NCBI GenBank assembly: GCA_030431095.1
Contig: JAUIJU010000011.1
Span: 1 to 64,000, forward strand
DNA from: Gammaproteobacteria bacterium
GTDB lineage: Bacteria; Pseudomonadota; Gammaproteobacteria; Xanthomonadales; SZUA-36
Length of the DNA: 64,000 nt
Direction of reading: 5' to 3'
Below are positions 40,933-50,263 of this stretch, piece after piece. The first letter of the stretch is position 1. Each line of letters begins with the position of its first letter. The notes beneath the pieces were generated by a model. It worked only from the letters and a program-made list of their open reading frames with translations. It was not told the DNA's origin and ran no database searches. The position numbers were made by a program, and so were the translations under genes.

Positions 40933-42509
40933 GCGCCACGCGACACGACCTGGTGATCGTCGGCGGCGGCCTGGCCGGCCTGACGCTGGCCCTGGAACTG
41001 CGTCAAAGCCTGCCGGGACTGGACGTGGCGGTGCTGGAACGCGCCATTCATCCGGTGCCCGAGATCACCCACAAGGTGGGCGAGTCCACCGTGGAGCTGG
41101 GCTCCTGGTACCTGGCCAACACCCTGGGACTGCGTGACCACCTGGACGAGCACCAGCTGCGCAAGTTCGGACTCCGGTTCTTTTTCGGCGCCGGAGACCC
41201 CGGTTCCGGCGGCCTGGAACGGGCCGACGAGCTGGGCGTGAGCCGCCTGTTCAGCGTGCCCACCTGGCAGGTCGACCGGGGGCGCCTGGAAAACGAGCTG
41301 GCGCGCCGCGTACAGGCTGCGGGTGTGACGCTGCTGGGTGGCGCGCGGGTTCGGCGCCTGTCGCTGAACAACGGGGCCAGGCGCGTGGAATTCGACGGCC
41401 CCGTGGGTTCCGGCGCCCTGGAGTCGCGCTGGCTGATCGATGCCGCCGGTCGCACCAGCGTGCTGAAGCGCACCCTGTCCCTGGCGCGCCCCAACGGCCA
41501 CGATATCAACGCCTGCTGGTTCCGGGTGGCGGGCGAAGTACGGGTTGACGCCTGGTCCGATGATGCCGACTGGCAGGCCCGCACAGGCGGACGGCCGCGC
41601 TGGTTCAGCACCAGCCAGCTGATGGGGCCGGGCTACTGGGTGTGGCTGATTCCACTGGCGTCCGGCGCCACCAGCCTGGGCATCGTGGCCGATCCGCGTT
41701 TTCACGACCTGGACGCGATTCGCACGCGGGAGCGGGCTTCCGAGTGGCTGCAACGCCACGAACCGCGCCTGGCTGCGGCGCTGGACGATCATGAGCTACT
41801 GGATTTTGGCTTCCTGCGGCACTTTTCGCATGATTGCGAGCGCCTGTTCGACGCCGACGGCTGGGCGCTGACCGGCGAGGCGGGCGTGTTCGTGGACCCG
41901 CTGTATTCGCCCGGCACGGATTTCATCGCGATCAGCAACGGATTCATCACGGACCTGGTGGCGCGGGACTGCGCCGGGGAGGACATCTCGGTGCGCGCCC
42001 GTGCGCTGGAGGTGGTCTACCGCTCGCTGTACGACAACTCCCTGGCGCTGTACCAGGGCATGTACGGCCAGTTCGGCAACGCGGACCTGATGGCCCTGAA
42101 GTCGACCTGGGACTACGCCTACTACTGGAGCGTGCCGGCGTTTCTTTTCGCCAACGGCGCGCTGGCGCGCCTGGCCTCCGACTCGGTGCTGCGCAACGCC
42201 CTGCTCACCGGGGTCGGACTGAACCGCCGAATGCAACGACGTTTTCGCCAGGCGCCGGGCGATGGCCGGGCGACACCGGGGCGGGGTCGTTTCTTCGATC
42301 AGAAGAGCATTCCCCTGCTGTCCCGGTTGAACGAGCAGCTGACCGAAACCCTGGACGGGGTCGCGTTGATGGAGCGCGTTACCGCCAACCTGATGCGCCT
42401 GGAGCGAATGGCGGGACACATCGAAAACCGCCTGGCGCATCCGGGTGCGCCCGTGGGGGACGACGAGCAGGAACTGCTCGGCGCCTTTCCCGGCCTACTT
42501 CGCGCCTGA
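40929..42509 (+). CDS. FAD-dependent halogenase-like monooxygenase 1
   Basis: 526 residues, GTG start. FAD loop GGGLAG (12-17), HKVGEST (48-54), Lys79 in RKFG and WVWLIP (237-242). The last is the WxWxIP signature of flavin-dependent halogenases, and Lys79 lies where those enzymes have the lysine that guides hypohalous acid. The C-terminal extension after about 380 is longer than in simple hydroxylases. Cotranscribed with ketosynthase and chain-length factor. Halogenation of the aryl head is an inference; an oxygenase role remains possible. Confidence 0.75.
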   Translation: MSATRHDLVIVGGGLAGLTLALELRQSLPGLDVAVLERAIHPVPEITHKVGESTVELGSWYLANTLGLRDHLDEHQLRKFGLRFFFGAGDPGSGGLERADELGVSRLFSVPTWQVDRGRLENELARRVQAAGVTLLGGARVRRLSLNNGARRVEFDGPVGSGALESRWLIDAAGRTSVLKRTLSLARPNGHDINACWFRVAGEVRVDAWSDDADWQARTGGRPRWFSTSQLMGPGYWVWLIPLASGATSLGIVADPRFHDLDAIRTRERASEWLQRHEPRLAAALDDHELLDFGFLRHFSHDCERLFDADGWALTGEAGVFVDPLYSPGTDFIAISNGFITDLVARDCAGEDISVRARALEVVYRSLYDNSLALYQGMYGQFGNADLMALKSTWDYAYYWSVPAFLFANGALARLASDSVLRNALLTGVGLNRRMQRRFRQAPGDGRATPGRGRFFDQKSIPLLSRLNEQLTETLDGVALMERVTANLMRLERMAGHIENRLAHPGAPVGDDEQELLGAFPGLLRA

Positions 42510-44732
42510 TCGCGGGCGCGCACCCAACCAGGCCGCCGCGAAACACAGCGCGCTGCCCAGCGCGACCGTGCTGCCGAGCGAATGCAGCGCCGGAATGGCG
42601 GAACCGGCCAACACGCTGAAGGCCGCCACGGTGGAGGCCATGCAGGCGAACACCGCGTGCCCGGCGCCCTGTCGGTCCGCCTTGCCCAGGAACAGGGCGT
42701 AGTCCAGGCCGATGCCCGCCACCAGCAGCAGGCCAGTGACGTGGTACAGGTCCAAAGGGCCGCTCCAGGCCCGTAGCACCGTGGCGGCCAGGAACACCGA
42801 AGCCAGCACCAGCGACAGGGTCCAGGCCGCCCGGCCCGGGCGGACACGCCAGGTCAGCAACAGCGCGATCAGCACCAGCACGCCGCCGAGCACGGCCAGG
42901 GTGCGTTGCCGGTAATCGGTGACCAGTGATTCCGAGGCCGCGCGCAGGTCCACCAGGCGCGCGTCGGGCGCCTGCACTGCCAGCAATTGTTCCAGTCCCT
43001 GGACGTCCGGATCGCCCCCGAGGGTGGCCAGGGCGGTCCACTGGCCCGCCGCGTTGCGGTACAGGTACTGGCCGAGAGCGCCTTCCAGCGTCGTTCCCGC
43101 GTAGGTGTCCGGCTGCAGCGCCGGCAGCCGGTGGCTGGCCACCGCGTCGTGCACGAAGCCGGTGAACGCCGTCGCGTCGAAGGGCAGGTTGTTCGTGGCG
43201 GAGCGCAGCCGCTCCTCCAGCGTGGTGCGCCCGGGAATGGCCTGCCGGCGTCGTTCCTGCACCGTGTCGGGCGGCAGCAGCGGGGTCAGGTCACCGAACC
43301 GCTCGATCAGGCCGGCCGCGACGGCGGTGTCCAGGGCGTCGTGTAACGTGGTGCTATCGGCCAGGACCGATTGCAGATTCTCGCCCCGTAAAGCGACCTG
43401 GTAGCGGATGTTGGGCGCGCCAGTGGCCTGGCGGAGGCGACCTTCGCGCGCCAGCTGCGCCGCCGGCACCGGGCTTAGCGCAGCCAGGTCCGATTCCCAC
43501 CAGGGCGTTTCCTGGGTCTGCCAGGCCAGCAGTCCGCCGGCCCCGGCCAGCAGCATGAACGCCCAGGGACGCAACCGTGGCGACGGGCTCGGCGCGGCCA
43601 GTGCGGGACCGTCCTTGCCGCGCACCAGCCAGGGCAGGACGTACCGCGTGGTGGCCGCCGCGCCGACCACCCCGGCGGCGGAGAACAGGCCCAGTTGCGC
43701 CATGCCCAGCGCCCCGCCGGCCATCAGCGCGGCATAGGCCAGGCCGGTGCTCAGCGCGCTGAGTCGCAGCGTGGGCCAGGTGGCGCGCAGGGCGGGCGCG
43801 GCGCCCTGGACCCGCGCACGGCTGAGAAAATGCAGCGGATAATCGATGGCCACGCCCAGCAGGGTAAAGCCGAATGCCAGGGTGATCCCGTGCACCTGGC
43901 CATACACCAGTGACACCATGGCCAGCCCGCAAATCAGCCCGGCCGCCAGGGGCAGCGCCGCCAGCACCAGCACGGCGGGTCGCCGGTACACCAGCAGCAG
44001 CACGGCCACGATCGCCGCGCTCGCCCAGGTGGAGCGCCAGGTGGCCTCGTGCCGGATGGTATCGCGCAGCGTCACCCCGAACACGCCGGCCCCGCTCAGC
44101 ACCGCGTCGGAATCAGTACCGAACACCCCGGCGACTGCCTGGCGGATGCCATTCACGGCGCGCGCCTGGGCCTCCAGGCGAAACGCCGGCGCCGTGGTGA
44201 CCGCCACCAGCACGCGGCGCCCGTCGCCGGTGACCCACGGGGTTTCGGTGTCCGGGGCCAGGGCCTGCAACAGGTCCAGGGACAGCAAGGCGGGGTCGCG
44301 CGCCACCACGGCCTCGTAGGTGGCGTCCGTGCCCAGGCCCAGTTCCGCCAGGCGCGCCGAGAAAACGGATTCCAGCCCCTCAGCGCGCCAGTCCATGTCG
44401 GCCAGCAGAAAACGGTGTGACCAGAGCGGGTCCGGCGGCTGTCCTGCCGGTGGCGCCAGGTCGGACAGCACGCGTTCGACGTCGGGCAGCCCGCGCAGCG
44501 ACGCCACCAGGCGGGTGACGCGCTCCGGGTCGTCCGGCACCGCCACCAGGACGTAGCGCGATCCGGGTGACTCGCCCAGGCGTTCCACCAGCACCTGCTG
44601 CTCCATGGTGCGTGGCGCGGGCAGGAACAGGCCCAGGTCGTAGGACATCGACAGGCGCCACAGGCCGCCCGCCAGCAGGGCGCCCAGGAGCAAGGCCCAG
44701 GCCAGCAGGCGTCGGCCGCCGCTAGGGCGCAT
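42495..44732 (-). CDS. MMPL/RND-family exporter
   Basis: 745 residues from ATG 44732. Two repeats, each a large outer loop followed by membrane helices (AIVAVLLLVYRRPAVLVLAAL with GFTLLGVAIDYPLHFLSR; then WTLSLVLASVFLAATVL with GIGLDYALFLGKADR). The conserved Asp in GVAIDY and GIGLDY are proton-relay residues of the family. Predicted to move the finished polyene lipid across the inner membrane. Overlaps the LolA-like gene by 11 bp and, tail to tail, the halogenase-like gene by 15 bp. Confidence 0.88.
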   Translation of the reverse strand: MRPSGGRRLLAWALLLGALLAGGLWRLSMSYDLGLFLPAPRTMEQQVLVERLGESPGSRYVLVAVPDDPERVTRLVASLRGLPDVERVLSDLAPPAGQPPDPLWSHRFLLADMDWRAEGLESVFSARLAELGLGTDATYEAVVARDPALLSLDLLQALAPDTETPWVTGDGRRVLVAVTTAPAFRLEAQARAVNGIRQAVAGVFGTDSDAVLSGAGVFGVTLRDTIRHEATWRSTWASAAIVAVLLLVYRRPAVLVLAALPLAAGLICGLAMVSLVYGQVHGITLAFGFTLLGVAIDYPLHFLSRARVQGAAPALRATWPTLRLSALSTGLAYAALMAGGALGMAQLGLFSAAGVVGAAATTRYVLPWLVRGKDGPALAAPSPSPRLRPWAFMLLAGAGGLLAWQTQETPWWESDLAALSPVPAAQLAREGRLRQATGAPNIRYQVALRGENLQSVLADSTTLHDALDTAVAAGLIERFGDLTPLLPPDTVQERRRQAIPGRTTLEERLRSATNNLPFDATAFTGFVHDAVASHRLPALQPDTYAGTTLEGALGQYLYRNAAGQWTALATLGGDPDVQGLEQLLAVQAPDARLVDLRAASESLVTDYRQRTLAVLGGVLVLIALLLTWRVRPGRAAWTLSLVLASVFLAATVLRAWSGPLDLYHVTGLLLVAGIGLDYALFLGKADRQGAGHAVFACMASTVAAFSVLAGSAIPALHSLGSTVALGSALCFAAAWLGARPRSGAK

Positions 44733-45324
44733 CGTCGAGGGGCGTGGGCGGTGCGTCGTGGTCCTGCGGCACCATGCGCATCCGCTGGTGCTCACCGCCG
44801 CCGAGCAGGGTGTCGATCAGCGACACGTGGTTTCCCTTACCGCGAATCTCCAGCAGGGACAGGCGCGCCGCCAGGTCCGCCGCGCGCGGCGCCAGGCGCA
44901 GCAGCCAGGCGCCTTCGCCGTCCTCGCGGTAGTCGGTGTCGAAGGTGTCCTCCAGCGCCGCGGCATCGCCGGCCAGCAGCGCGCGGATTCCCCCCAGCAG
45001 CGCGGCCAGTTCCGGTCGTCGCTCGAGCGGCATACGGCGAATCCTGCCGGTTCCGGTCGCGGCCTCCAGGTGGGTGGGCGTGATGGTCAGCCGGGCCGTT
45101 CGCGGTTCATCTACCCACTTGGTCAGGTGACCGCTGTCCGGGTCCCAGGCCAGGCGCCCGCGGTAGGTCACCGGCCGCTTGAGCAGCGCGCTTTCACGCG
45201 TTTCCTCGTAGTGCAGTTCACGCTCGGGCTGCGCCGCGAGGCCCGCCAGGCGTTCAGGCAGCGTGGCGGCCGCCGCTGGCGAGGCCAGCAGGATGAAAAC
45301 GAGCAGTCGCGACAGGAAGCTCAC
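44722..45324 (-). CDS. LolA-like outer-membrane lipoprotein carrier protein
   Basis: 200 residues, GTG start, signal peptide MSFLSRLLVFILLASPAAAA. ELHYEETRESALLKRPVTYRG and LAWDPDSGHLTKWV resemble the LolA-related carriers of aryl polyene clusters, expected to ferry the lipid through the periplasm after the MMPL pump. Overlaps the acyltransferase stop by 4 bp. Confidence 0.82.
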   Translation of the reverse strand: MSFLSRLLVFILLASPAAAATLPERLAGLAAQPERELHYEETRESALLKRPVTYRGRLAWDPDSGHLTKWVDEPRTARLTITPTHLEAATGTGRIRRMPLERRPELAALLGGIRALLAGDAAALEDTFDTDYREDGEGAWLLRLAPRAADLAARLSLLEIRGKGNHVSLIDTLLGGGEHQRMRMVPQDHDAPPTPLDDAP

Positions 45325-46220
45325 GTGGCGTCGGCCCAGAAGTCATAGAAGTTGAACCAATTGTACGGCGCGGCCCGTGCGTGGTGCTCGAGGCGGGCGG
45401 CGAAGCGTTGCGCGCTTTCGCGCACGACCCGTTCGCGTTCTCCGCGCGCCACGCGCGGCGGCGTGGGCAGCTGCTCGAATACCACCCGGTAGCGGCCGGC
45501 GCCCACGTGAAGGCCCCAGAACAGGACCACGGGGGCTCCGGTGACCATGGCCACTTCGTGGGGCGCGACGGGAAAGCGCGCCGGGTGGCCCAGGAAGTCC
45601 ACGGTCACGGTGCGTTCCTCACCGCGTGGCCGGTCCGCCAGCATGGCCACCAGCGAGCCGTTCTGCAGCGCCGCCAGCAGGGCCAGCCCGGCGCCGGGTC
45701 GTGCGCCGATGTCCAGCACCTGGCCAGCCACCTCGGGATTCAGCGCTTCAAGGAAGGCCGTGGCGGCCGGGTTCACCTGTCGGTCCTGGACCAGCCTGAG
45801 CGGGACTTCCGGCCGCGCGCGCTTGATGGAGCGCGAGGCCTCGAAACTGCCCAGGTGAGCGCCCAGCAGCAGGCAGCCACTCCCCAGGTCCAGCGCCTGG
45901 TGCAGCACCTCGGGCTGCTCGGCGGTCATCGAGATACCCCGCCCCTCGGCGCCCAGCATGAACACGCGATCGAGAATGACCTGGCTGAACGTCCAGAAGT
46001 GCCGCCACACGTCACGGGCCGTGGCCTTGCGCCCCAGTGCGCGCTGCAGGAACTGCCTGGAGGCGCGCCGCTCGGGGCCGCGCACCAGGCAGAAGTAGGC
46101 GCAGATGGGCCCCAGCAGCACGCGCGAGGCGCGAGGGCCGATTTTCAGGCAGGTGCGGGCATAGGCGCGCATCAGCCACGGGCTGCCGGCCTCCCGGCGG
46201 GCCTTCCAACGCGTACTCAT
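45321..46220 (-). CDS. Lipid A-type acyltransferase (HtrB/LpxL-like)
   Basis: 299 residues. LLLGAHLGSFEASRSI carries the H-x4-E acyltransferase motif and MLADRPRGEERTVTVDFLG the second block. Ends PYNWFNFYDFW, typical of such acyltransferases in polyene loci. Second of two acyltransferases; it may attach the acyl or polyene chain. Overlaps the ligase gene by 4 bp. Confidence 0.85.
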   Translation of the reverse strand: MSTRWKARREAGSPWLMRAYARTCLKIGPRASRVLLGPICAYFCLVRGPERRASRQFLQRALGRKATARDVWRHFWTFSQVILDRVFMLGAEGRGISMTAEQPEVLHQALDLGSGCLLLGAHLGSFEASRSIKRARPEVPLRLVQDRQVNPAATAFLEALNPEVAGQVLDIGARPGAGLALLAALQNGSLVAMLADRPRGEERTVTVDFLGHPARFPVAPHEVAMVTGAPVVLFWGLHVGAGRYRVVFEQLPTPPRVARGERERVVRESAQRFAARLEHHARAAPYNWFNFYDFWADAT

Positions 46221-47548
46221 GGGCGGCGCTGGTGTTGCCGGTACAGGGCGAGCAGTTCCTTGCGGGGCAGCTTGGACGTGTCCGTGCGTGGCAGGCGGTC
46301 GACCTGTATCAGCGGGCGTGGCAGGAACACGTCATCCAGGAAACGCGACAGGTGGGCGCGGATGGCGGCGCGATCCGCGCTGCCGGCGTAGACCGCGGCG
46401 GGTCGACGGTTGTCACTGTTCGATGGCGGCGCGAAGGCCACGGCATCGTCCACCCCGGGGACGTCCAGCAGCCGCCGGGTGATGTCACCCAGGGAGCCGC
46501 GTTTGCCGGCCACGTTGATCATGTCACCCAGGCGCCCGGTGATACGGAACCGGTCCGGCGCCGTGAATTCCAGCTGGTCCGCCAGGGGCACGGGCTGGTC
46601 CAGGTGGGCGGCGTGCACCACCGTGGCGTCTTCGCCCCCGGGCTGAAAACGGACGCCGGGAAGCGGCCGCCAGCGTGTCTCCCGCGCAACTTCGCGCGTG
46701 GCCATGCAGCCGGCCTCGCTGCAGCCGTAGACGTCGATCACGCGCGCGCCCAGCGCCACCTCGGCGCGCTGCGCCAATGCGGCGTCCAGCGGCGCGGTGG
46801 CCGACAACACCCGCTCCAGCGCCGGAAACGCCAGTCCGCTTTCCAGCAGGGCGCGCAGGTGCAGTGGCGTGGTGACGAGCACCCGCGGGCCGTCGACGGC
46901 CGCCAGCTCGGCCTGCACGTCCAGCGGAAACAGGGGTTTGCCGGGGGTGAACAGCACCGGTGACCACAGGGCCTGCAGGGAAGCCAGTTCCAGTCCGTAC
47001 ATGTGCTGGGCGGGCACCGTGGCCACGACCCGGCTGCCGCGCGGCACCAGGGGGCCTTCGTACAGCGCGACCGCGCCACGGAACATGCCCAGCGTCTTGG
47101 CGATGGGCTGCGCCTGGCCGGTGGAGCCCGAGGTAAAGGAAATGGCTGCGATGTGCCCGCCCGGGATCTCCGGTACGGTGCGGACATCGGACCCGGGAAG
47201 TTCCGCGGCGGGTCCCAGGTCGAGCGCCGCCAGTCCCGGCGTGACGGCCAGGCCATCGTGGATCACGGCGACGGTGTCGAGGGATTCGGCCAGGCGCGCC
47301 TGCACGTCCGGCTTGGGATTGGGCGGCAGCAGGTTACAGCGCCCGGCCGCCAGCACGGCGGCGAAGGCCACGGTGAACGCGTAGCGATCCTGCACCAGGT
47401 TGAACAGGTGACCGGCCGATGGCAGGCGGTGGGCCAGGGCATTTACCTGTCCCAGGAATTCACCGGCTGTGATGGTGCGCCCGTCCACAACGGCCATGGC
47501 GTCCCCGGGCGGCCTGAGCAGCAGCGGAACGAGGTGGGCGCCGGGCAC
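46217..47548 (-). CDS. AMP-dependent aryl acid:ACP ligase (ApeH-like)
   Basis: 443 residues from GTG 47548, with GAGG about nine bases upstream; longer frames enter the carrier gene. ANL-superfamily motifs: SFTSGSTGQAQPIAK, VYGCSEAG, GRLGDMINVAGKR and the C-terminal catalytic Lys in TDTSKLPRKEL. Expected to activate the hydroxybenzoate made by the chorismatase and load it on the adjacent carrier protein. Confidence 0.88.
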   Translation of the reverse strand: MPGAHLVPLLLRPPGDAMAVVDGRTITAGEFLGQVNALAHRLPSAGHLFNLVQDRYAFTVAFAAVLAAGRCNLLPPNPKPDVQARLAESLDTVAVIHDGLAVTPGLAALDLGPAAELPGSDVRTVPEIPGGHIAAISFTSGSTGQAQPIAKTLGMFRGAVALYEGPLVPRGSRVVATVPAQHMYGLELASLQALWSPVLFTPGKPLFPLDVQAELAAVDGPRVLVTTPLHLRALLESGLAFPALERVLSATAPLDAALAQRAEVALGARVIDVYGCSEAGCMATREVARETRWRPLPGVRFQPGGEDATVVHAAHLDQPVPLADQLEFTAPDRFRITGRLGDMINVAGKRGSLGDITRRLLDVPGVDDAVAFAPPSNSDNRRPAAVYAGSADRAAIRAHLSRFLDDVFLPRPLIQVDRLPRTDTSKLPRKELLALYRQHQRRP

Positions 47549-47559
47549 GGGGGCGGTCC

Positions 47560-47832
47560 TCAGGCCGCGTCGGCTTCCTGCTGGATGTAGGCGGACAGCG
47601 TGCGCACGTTCTCGAACACCGCGCGCGTGTCTTCGTCGTCGGCCTTGAGCTGCACGCCGTACTGCTTGGAGATGGCCATGGCCAGTTCCAGCGCGTCGAT
47701 GGAATCCAGGCCCAGGCCGTCCCCGAACAGCGGTTCTTCGGGGCCGATTTCCTCGGCGGTGACGTCTTCGAGGTTGAGCACTTCGACGATCAGCCGGGAC
47801 AGCTCGTGCTCGGCGGGACTCTTGTCGGTCAT
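47560..47832 (-). CDS. Acyl carrier protein
   Basis: 90 residues, second carrier of the locus. Phosphopantetheine serine in DGLGLDSIDALEL (Ser44). Acidic and helical. First gene of the minus-strand block carrier-ligase-acyltransferase-LolA-MMPL, transcribed away from a shared promoter region. Confidence 0.92.
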   Translation of the reverse strand: MTDKSPAEHELSRLIVEVLNLEDVTAEEIGPEEPLFGDGLGLDSIDALELAMAISKQYGVQLKADDEDTRAVFENVRTLSAYIQQEADAA

Positions 47833-47890
47833 GAAATCTTCCCTTGTCTTCGTGTTCCGGGCGCGTGAACGCTGCCCGGCAGGTGTCGGG

Positions 47891-47900
47891 ATTATATAAT
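47891..47900. promoter_or_regulatory. Palindromic -10 region serving two directions
   Basis: ATTATATAAT is its own reverse complement, so it presents a perfect TATAAT to both strands, between the divergent carrier gene (47832) and halogenase-like gene (about 47936). No strong -35 box is seen on either side, suggesting an activator. Confidence 0.5.
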
Positions 47901-47935
47901 TTCAGCTTCCCTGAACACAGCCACGCGGTGAGACC

Positions 47936-49246
47936 CTGGAAACGACGCTCGCGCAGCCCAGTGACGTCTTCGTGATCGGCGGCGGCCCCGCCGGCGCGAC
48001 ATCGGCCGCCTTGCTGGCGCGGCGCGGGCACCGCGTGGTGCTGGCGGAAAAGGACGCGCATCCCCGGTTCCACATCGGCGAGTCGCTGCTGCCCATGAAC
48101 CTGCCGATCTTTGAGCGCCTGGGCGTGGCCCGGGAGGTGGCCCGCATCGGTGTGAAGAAGCGCGGTGCGGACTTCACCGGGGAAGCGGATGGGGCCAGGT
48201 ACACCACCATGCACTTCCGCCGGGCGCTGGGCGACAGCCCCGGATTCGCCTACGAGGTGCGCCGGTCCGAGCTGGACGCCCTGCTGTTCGCCAACGCCGC
48301 GACGGCCGGCGCGACGACCCTGGAGAATACCGAGGTGCTGGACATTGCCCGCGAAGGGGACGGCAGCTTCGGCGTGATGCTGCGCGACGCGACAGGCAAC
48401 GAACTGCGCCACCAGACCCGCTTCGTGGTGGACGCCAGTGGCCGCGACACCCTGCTGGCGGGCCGGCGCGGCTGGAAGCGACGCAACCGCGCGCACGCCA
48501 GCGCGGCGCTGTTCGGACACTTTCGCGGTGTGGCGCGGCGGCCGGACAGCAACCAGGGCAACATCAGCATCTACTGGTTCGAGCATGGCTGGATCTGGAT
48601 GATTCCGCTGCCGGACGGGGTGATGAGCGTGGGCGCGGTGTGCCGGCCGGCCTATCTGAAAACCCGCAAGGGAGCGCCGCCGCTGGCATTCCTGCGCCAG
48701 ACGCTGGCGCGCGTGCCTGACGCCATGGCGCGTTGCGGGGCCTTCGAACCGGTGGAGCCGGTGCGCGTGACCGGCAACTACTCCTACCGCGCCGCGCGCA
48801 TGGCCGGCCCCGGCTTCGTGCTGGTGGGCGACGCCTATGCTTTCATCGACCCGGTGTTTTCCAGTGGGGTCTACCTCGCGATGCACGGTGCGGAGCAGGC
48901 CATCCCCCAGGTCGAGGCCTGGCTGGCGGGGGATCGGAATGCGCACCGACGGGCAGTGCGTGATTTCCAGCGAAGCGTGCGGCGGGGCTTGTCCGCCTTC
49001 GGCTGGTTCATATACCGTTTCAACTCGCCGGGCATGCGGCGCCTGTTTCGCCGGCCCCGCAATCGCCTTCGCGTGGAGCAGGCGGTGATTTCGCTGTTGT
49101 CCGGGGACGTGTTCCGCGACAATGGCGTGCACCGCAGGCTGCGGCTGTTTCACGCCCTGTACCGGGTGGCGTCGATGACCACGCCGGGCAAGAGCCTGAA
49201 AAGCTGGATGCAGCGAAAAGAGACCGTCAACCATGAGTTCCGTTGA
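47936..49246 (+). CDS. FAD-dependent halogenase-like enzyme 2
   Basis: 436 residues if started at CTG 47936. FAD loop GGGPAG (15-20), HIGESLLP (about 46-53), VKKRGADF with the candidate catalytic Lys (74 or 75) and WIWMIP (219-224), all as in phenol/pyrrole halogenases. The first ATG/GTG/TTG in frame is GTG 47972, which would cut off the beta strand before the FAD loop; an in-frame TGA lies at 47912. CTG 47936 has GGTGAG five bases upstream. Function inferred: halogenation of the hydroxybenzoyl or polyene head. Confidence 0.8.
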   Translation: METTLAQPSDVFVIGGGPAGATSAALLARRGHRVVLAEKDAHPRFHIGESLLPMNLPIFERLGVAREVARIGVKKRGADFTGEADGARYTTMHFRRALGDSPGFAYEVRRSELDALLFANAATAGATTLENTEVLDIAREGDGSFGVMLRDATGNELRHQTRFVVDASGRDTLLAGRRGWKRRNRAHASAALFGHFRGVARRPDSNQGNISIYWFEHGWIWMIPLPDGVMSVGAVCRPAYLKTRKGAPPLAFLRQTLARVPDAMARCGAFEPVEPVRVTGNYSYRAARMAGPGFVLVGDAYAFIDPVFSSGVYLAMHGAEQAIPQVEAWLAGDRNAHRRAVRDFQRSVRRGLSAFGWFIYRFNSPGMRRLFRRPRNRLRVEQAVISLLSGDVFRDNGVHRRLRLFHALYRVASMTTPGKSLKSWMQRKETVNHEFR

Positions 49247-50213
49247 GCCCATCAAACCCGGCGCCCTGTCCGCGCTGCGCCTGACCGTCCCGGCCGGGGG
49301 CGGCGAGCACCTGGCGCGGTTCCGTTCCGCCGGCGCCGAGCGCACCGGGACGCGGGATTTTCTGCTGCCACTCGAGTTGCTCGAGGGTCATGGGCCGGAG
49401 ACCTGGTGGCTGGGCGAGGACGCTGCGCCGCGCACCACCGTGGCCGGGGTGCAGGCGGTCGCCGCGGGCGACCTCCTGTTGTGCGAAGCATTCGAAGCGG
49501 ACACCCGCGATCCGCGGAAGGCGGCCCGGGCGCTCTATGTCCGCCTGTTCGAGTTTCTGCAGGCGCACGACTACGGCCACGTGGTCAAGGGCTGGAACTA
49601 CCTGGCCGACATCAACCAGGGGCACGGCGATACGGAGCGCTACAAGCAGTTCTGCCTGGGGCGTGGCGAAGCGCTGGACGCGGCCTGGAACCACGAGTAC
49701 CTGCCCGCGGGAACGGGCGTGGGCGGCGGCCCGGACACCGGCCTGCGCGTGACACTGCTGGCCAGCCGCCAGGCGCCGCGCGTGATCGAGAACCCGCGCC
49801 AGGTCAGCGCGTTTCGCTATCCACGCCAGTACGGTCCACAGAGTCCTTCTTTCAGCCGCGCCACCACCATCGGCAATGGCCGCGGCGAGCTGCTGTTCAT
49901 CAGCGGCACGGCGGCCATCGTCGGGCACGATTCGCTGCACGCGGCCAGCATCGAAGGACAGGTGGGCGAAACCCTGCGCAACTGGCAGTCACTGTTCGAT
50001 GCCTGCGAGCGCCAGTGCGGCGCCCGTCCTTCGCTGGCCAACGAGGCCTGGTATCGCGTGTACCTGCGCCACCCGGAACACCTGGACATCACCCGCGAGC
50101 TGCTGGGCGTGAACGGCCTGCCGCTGGAACGCGTGCATTTCTACCGCGCCGATATCTGCCGCCGGGAGTTGCTGTTCGAGCTCGACGGCATCATCGGGGT
50201 CAGGCCGGCCTGA
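49233..50213 (+). CDS. Chorismatase (XanB2/FkbO/Hyg5-like)
   Basis: 326 residues. VKGWNYLADINQ and GDTERYKQFCLGRGEAL (about 118-150) and FISGTAAIVGHDS match chorismatases that release pyruvate from chorismate. XanB2 of Xanthomonas makes 3- and 4-hydroxybenzoate for xanthomonadin and ubiquinone. Here it most likely supplies the aryl starter unit. Overlaps the halogenase-like gene by 14 bp, so the two are made together. FkbO-type activity (dihydroxycyclohexadiene product) cannot be excluded from sequence. Confidence 0.88.
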   Translation: MSSVEPIKPGALSALRLTVPAGGGEHLARFRSAGAERTGTRDFLLPLELLEGHGPETWWLGEDAAPRTTVAGVQAVAAGDLLLCEAFEADTRDPRKAARALYVRLFEFLQAHDYGHVVKGWNYLADINQGHGDTERYKQFCLGRGEALDAAWNHEYLPAGTGVGGGPDTGLRVTLLASRQAPRVIENPRQVSAFRYPRQYGPQSPSFSRATTIGNGRGELLFISGTAAIVGHDSLHAASIEGQVGETLRNWQSLFDACERQCGARPSLANEAWYRVYLRHPEHLDITRELLGVNGLPLERVHFYRADICRRELLFELDGIIGVRPA

Positions 50214-50263
50214 GGAGTCCTTGAGGCATCCGGCCCCTGCTGATTGCCGGCAGGTCCCGCGTG

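Noticed and set aside
46217-49345. 1042-residue minus-strand frame as one multidomain protein
   Set aside because: It runs antisense through the halogenase-like gene and out of frame through the carrier gene; the ligase domain starts at GTG 47548.
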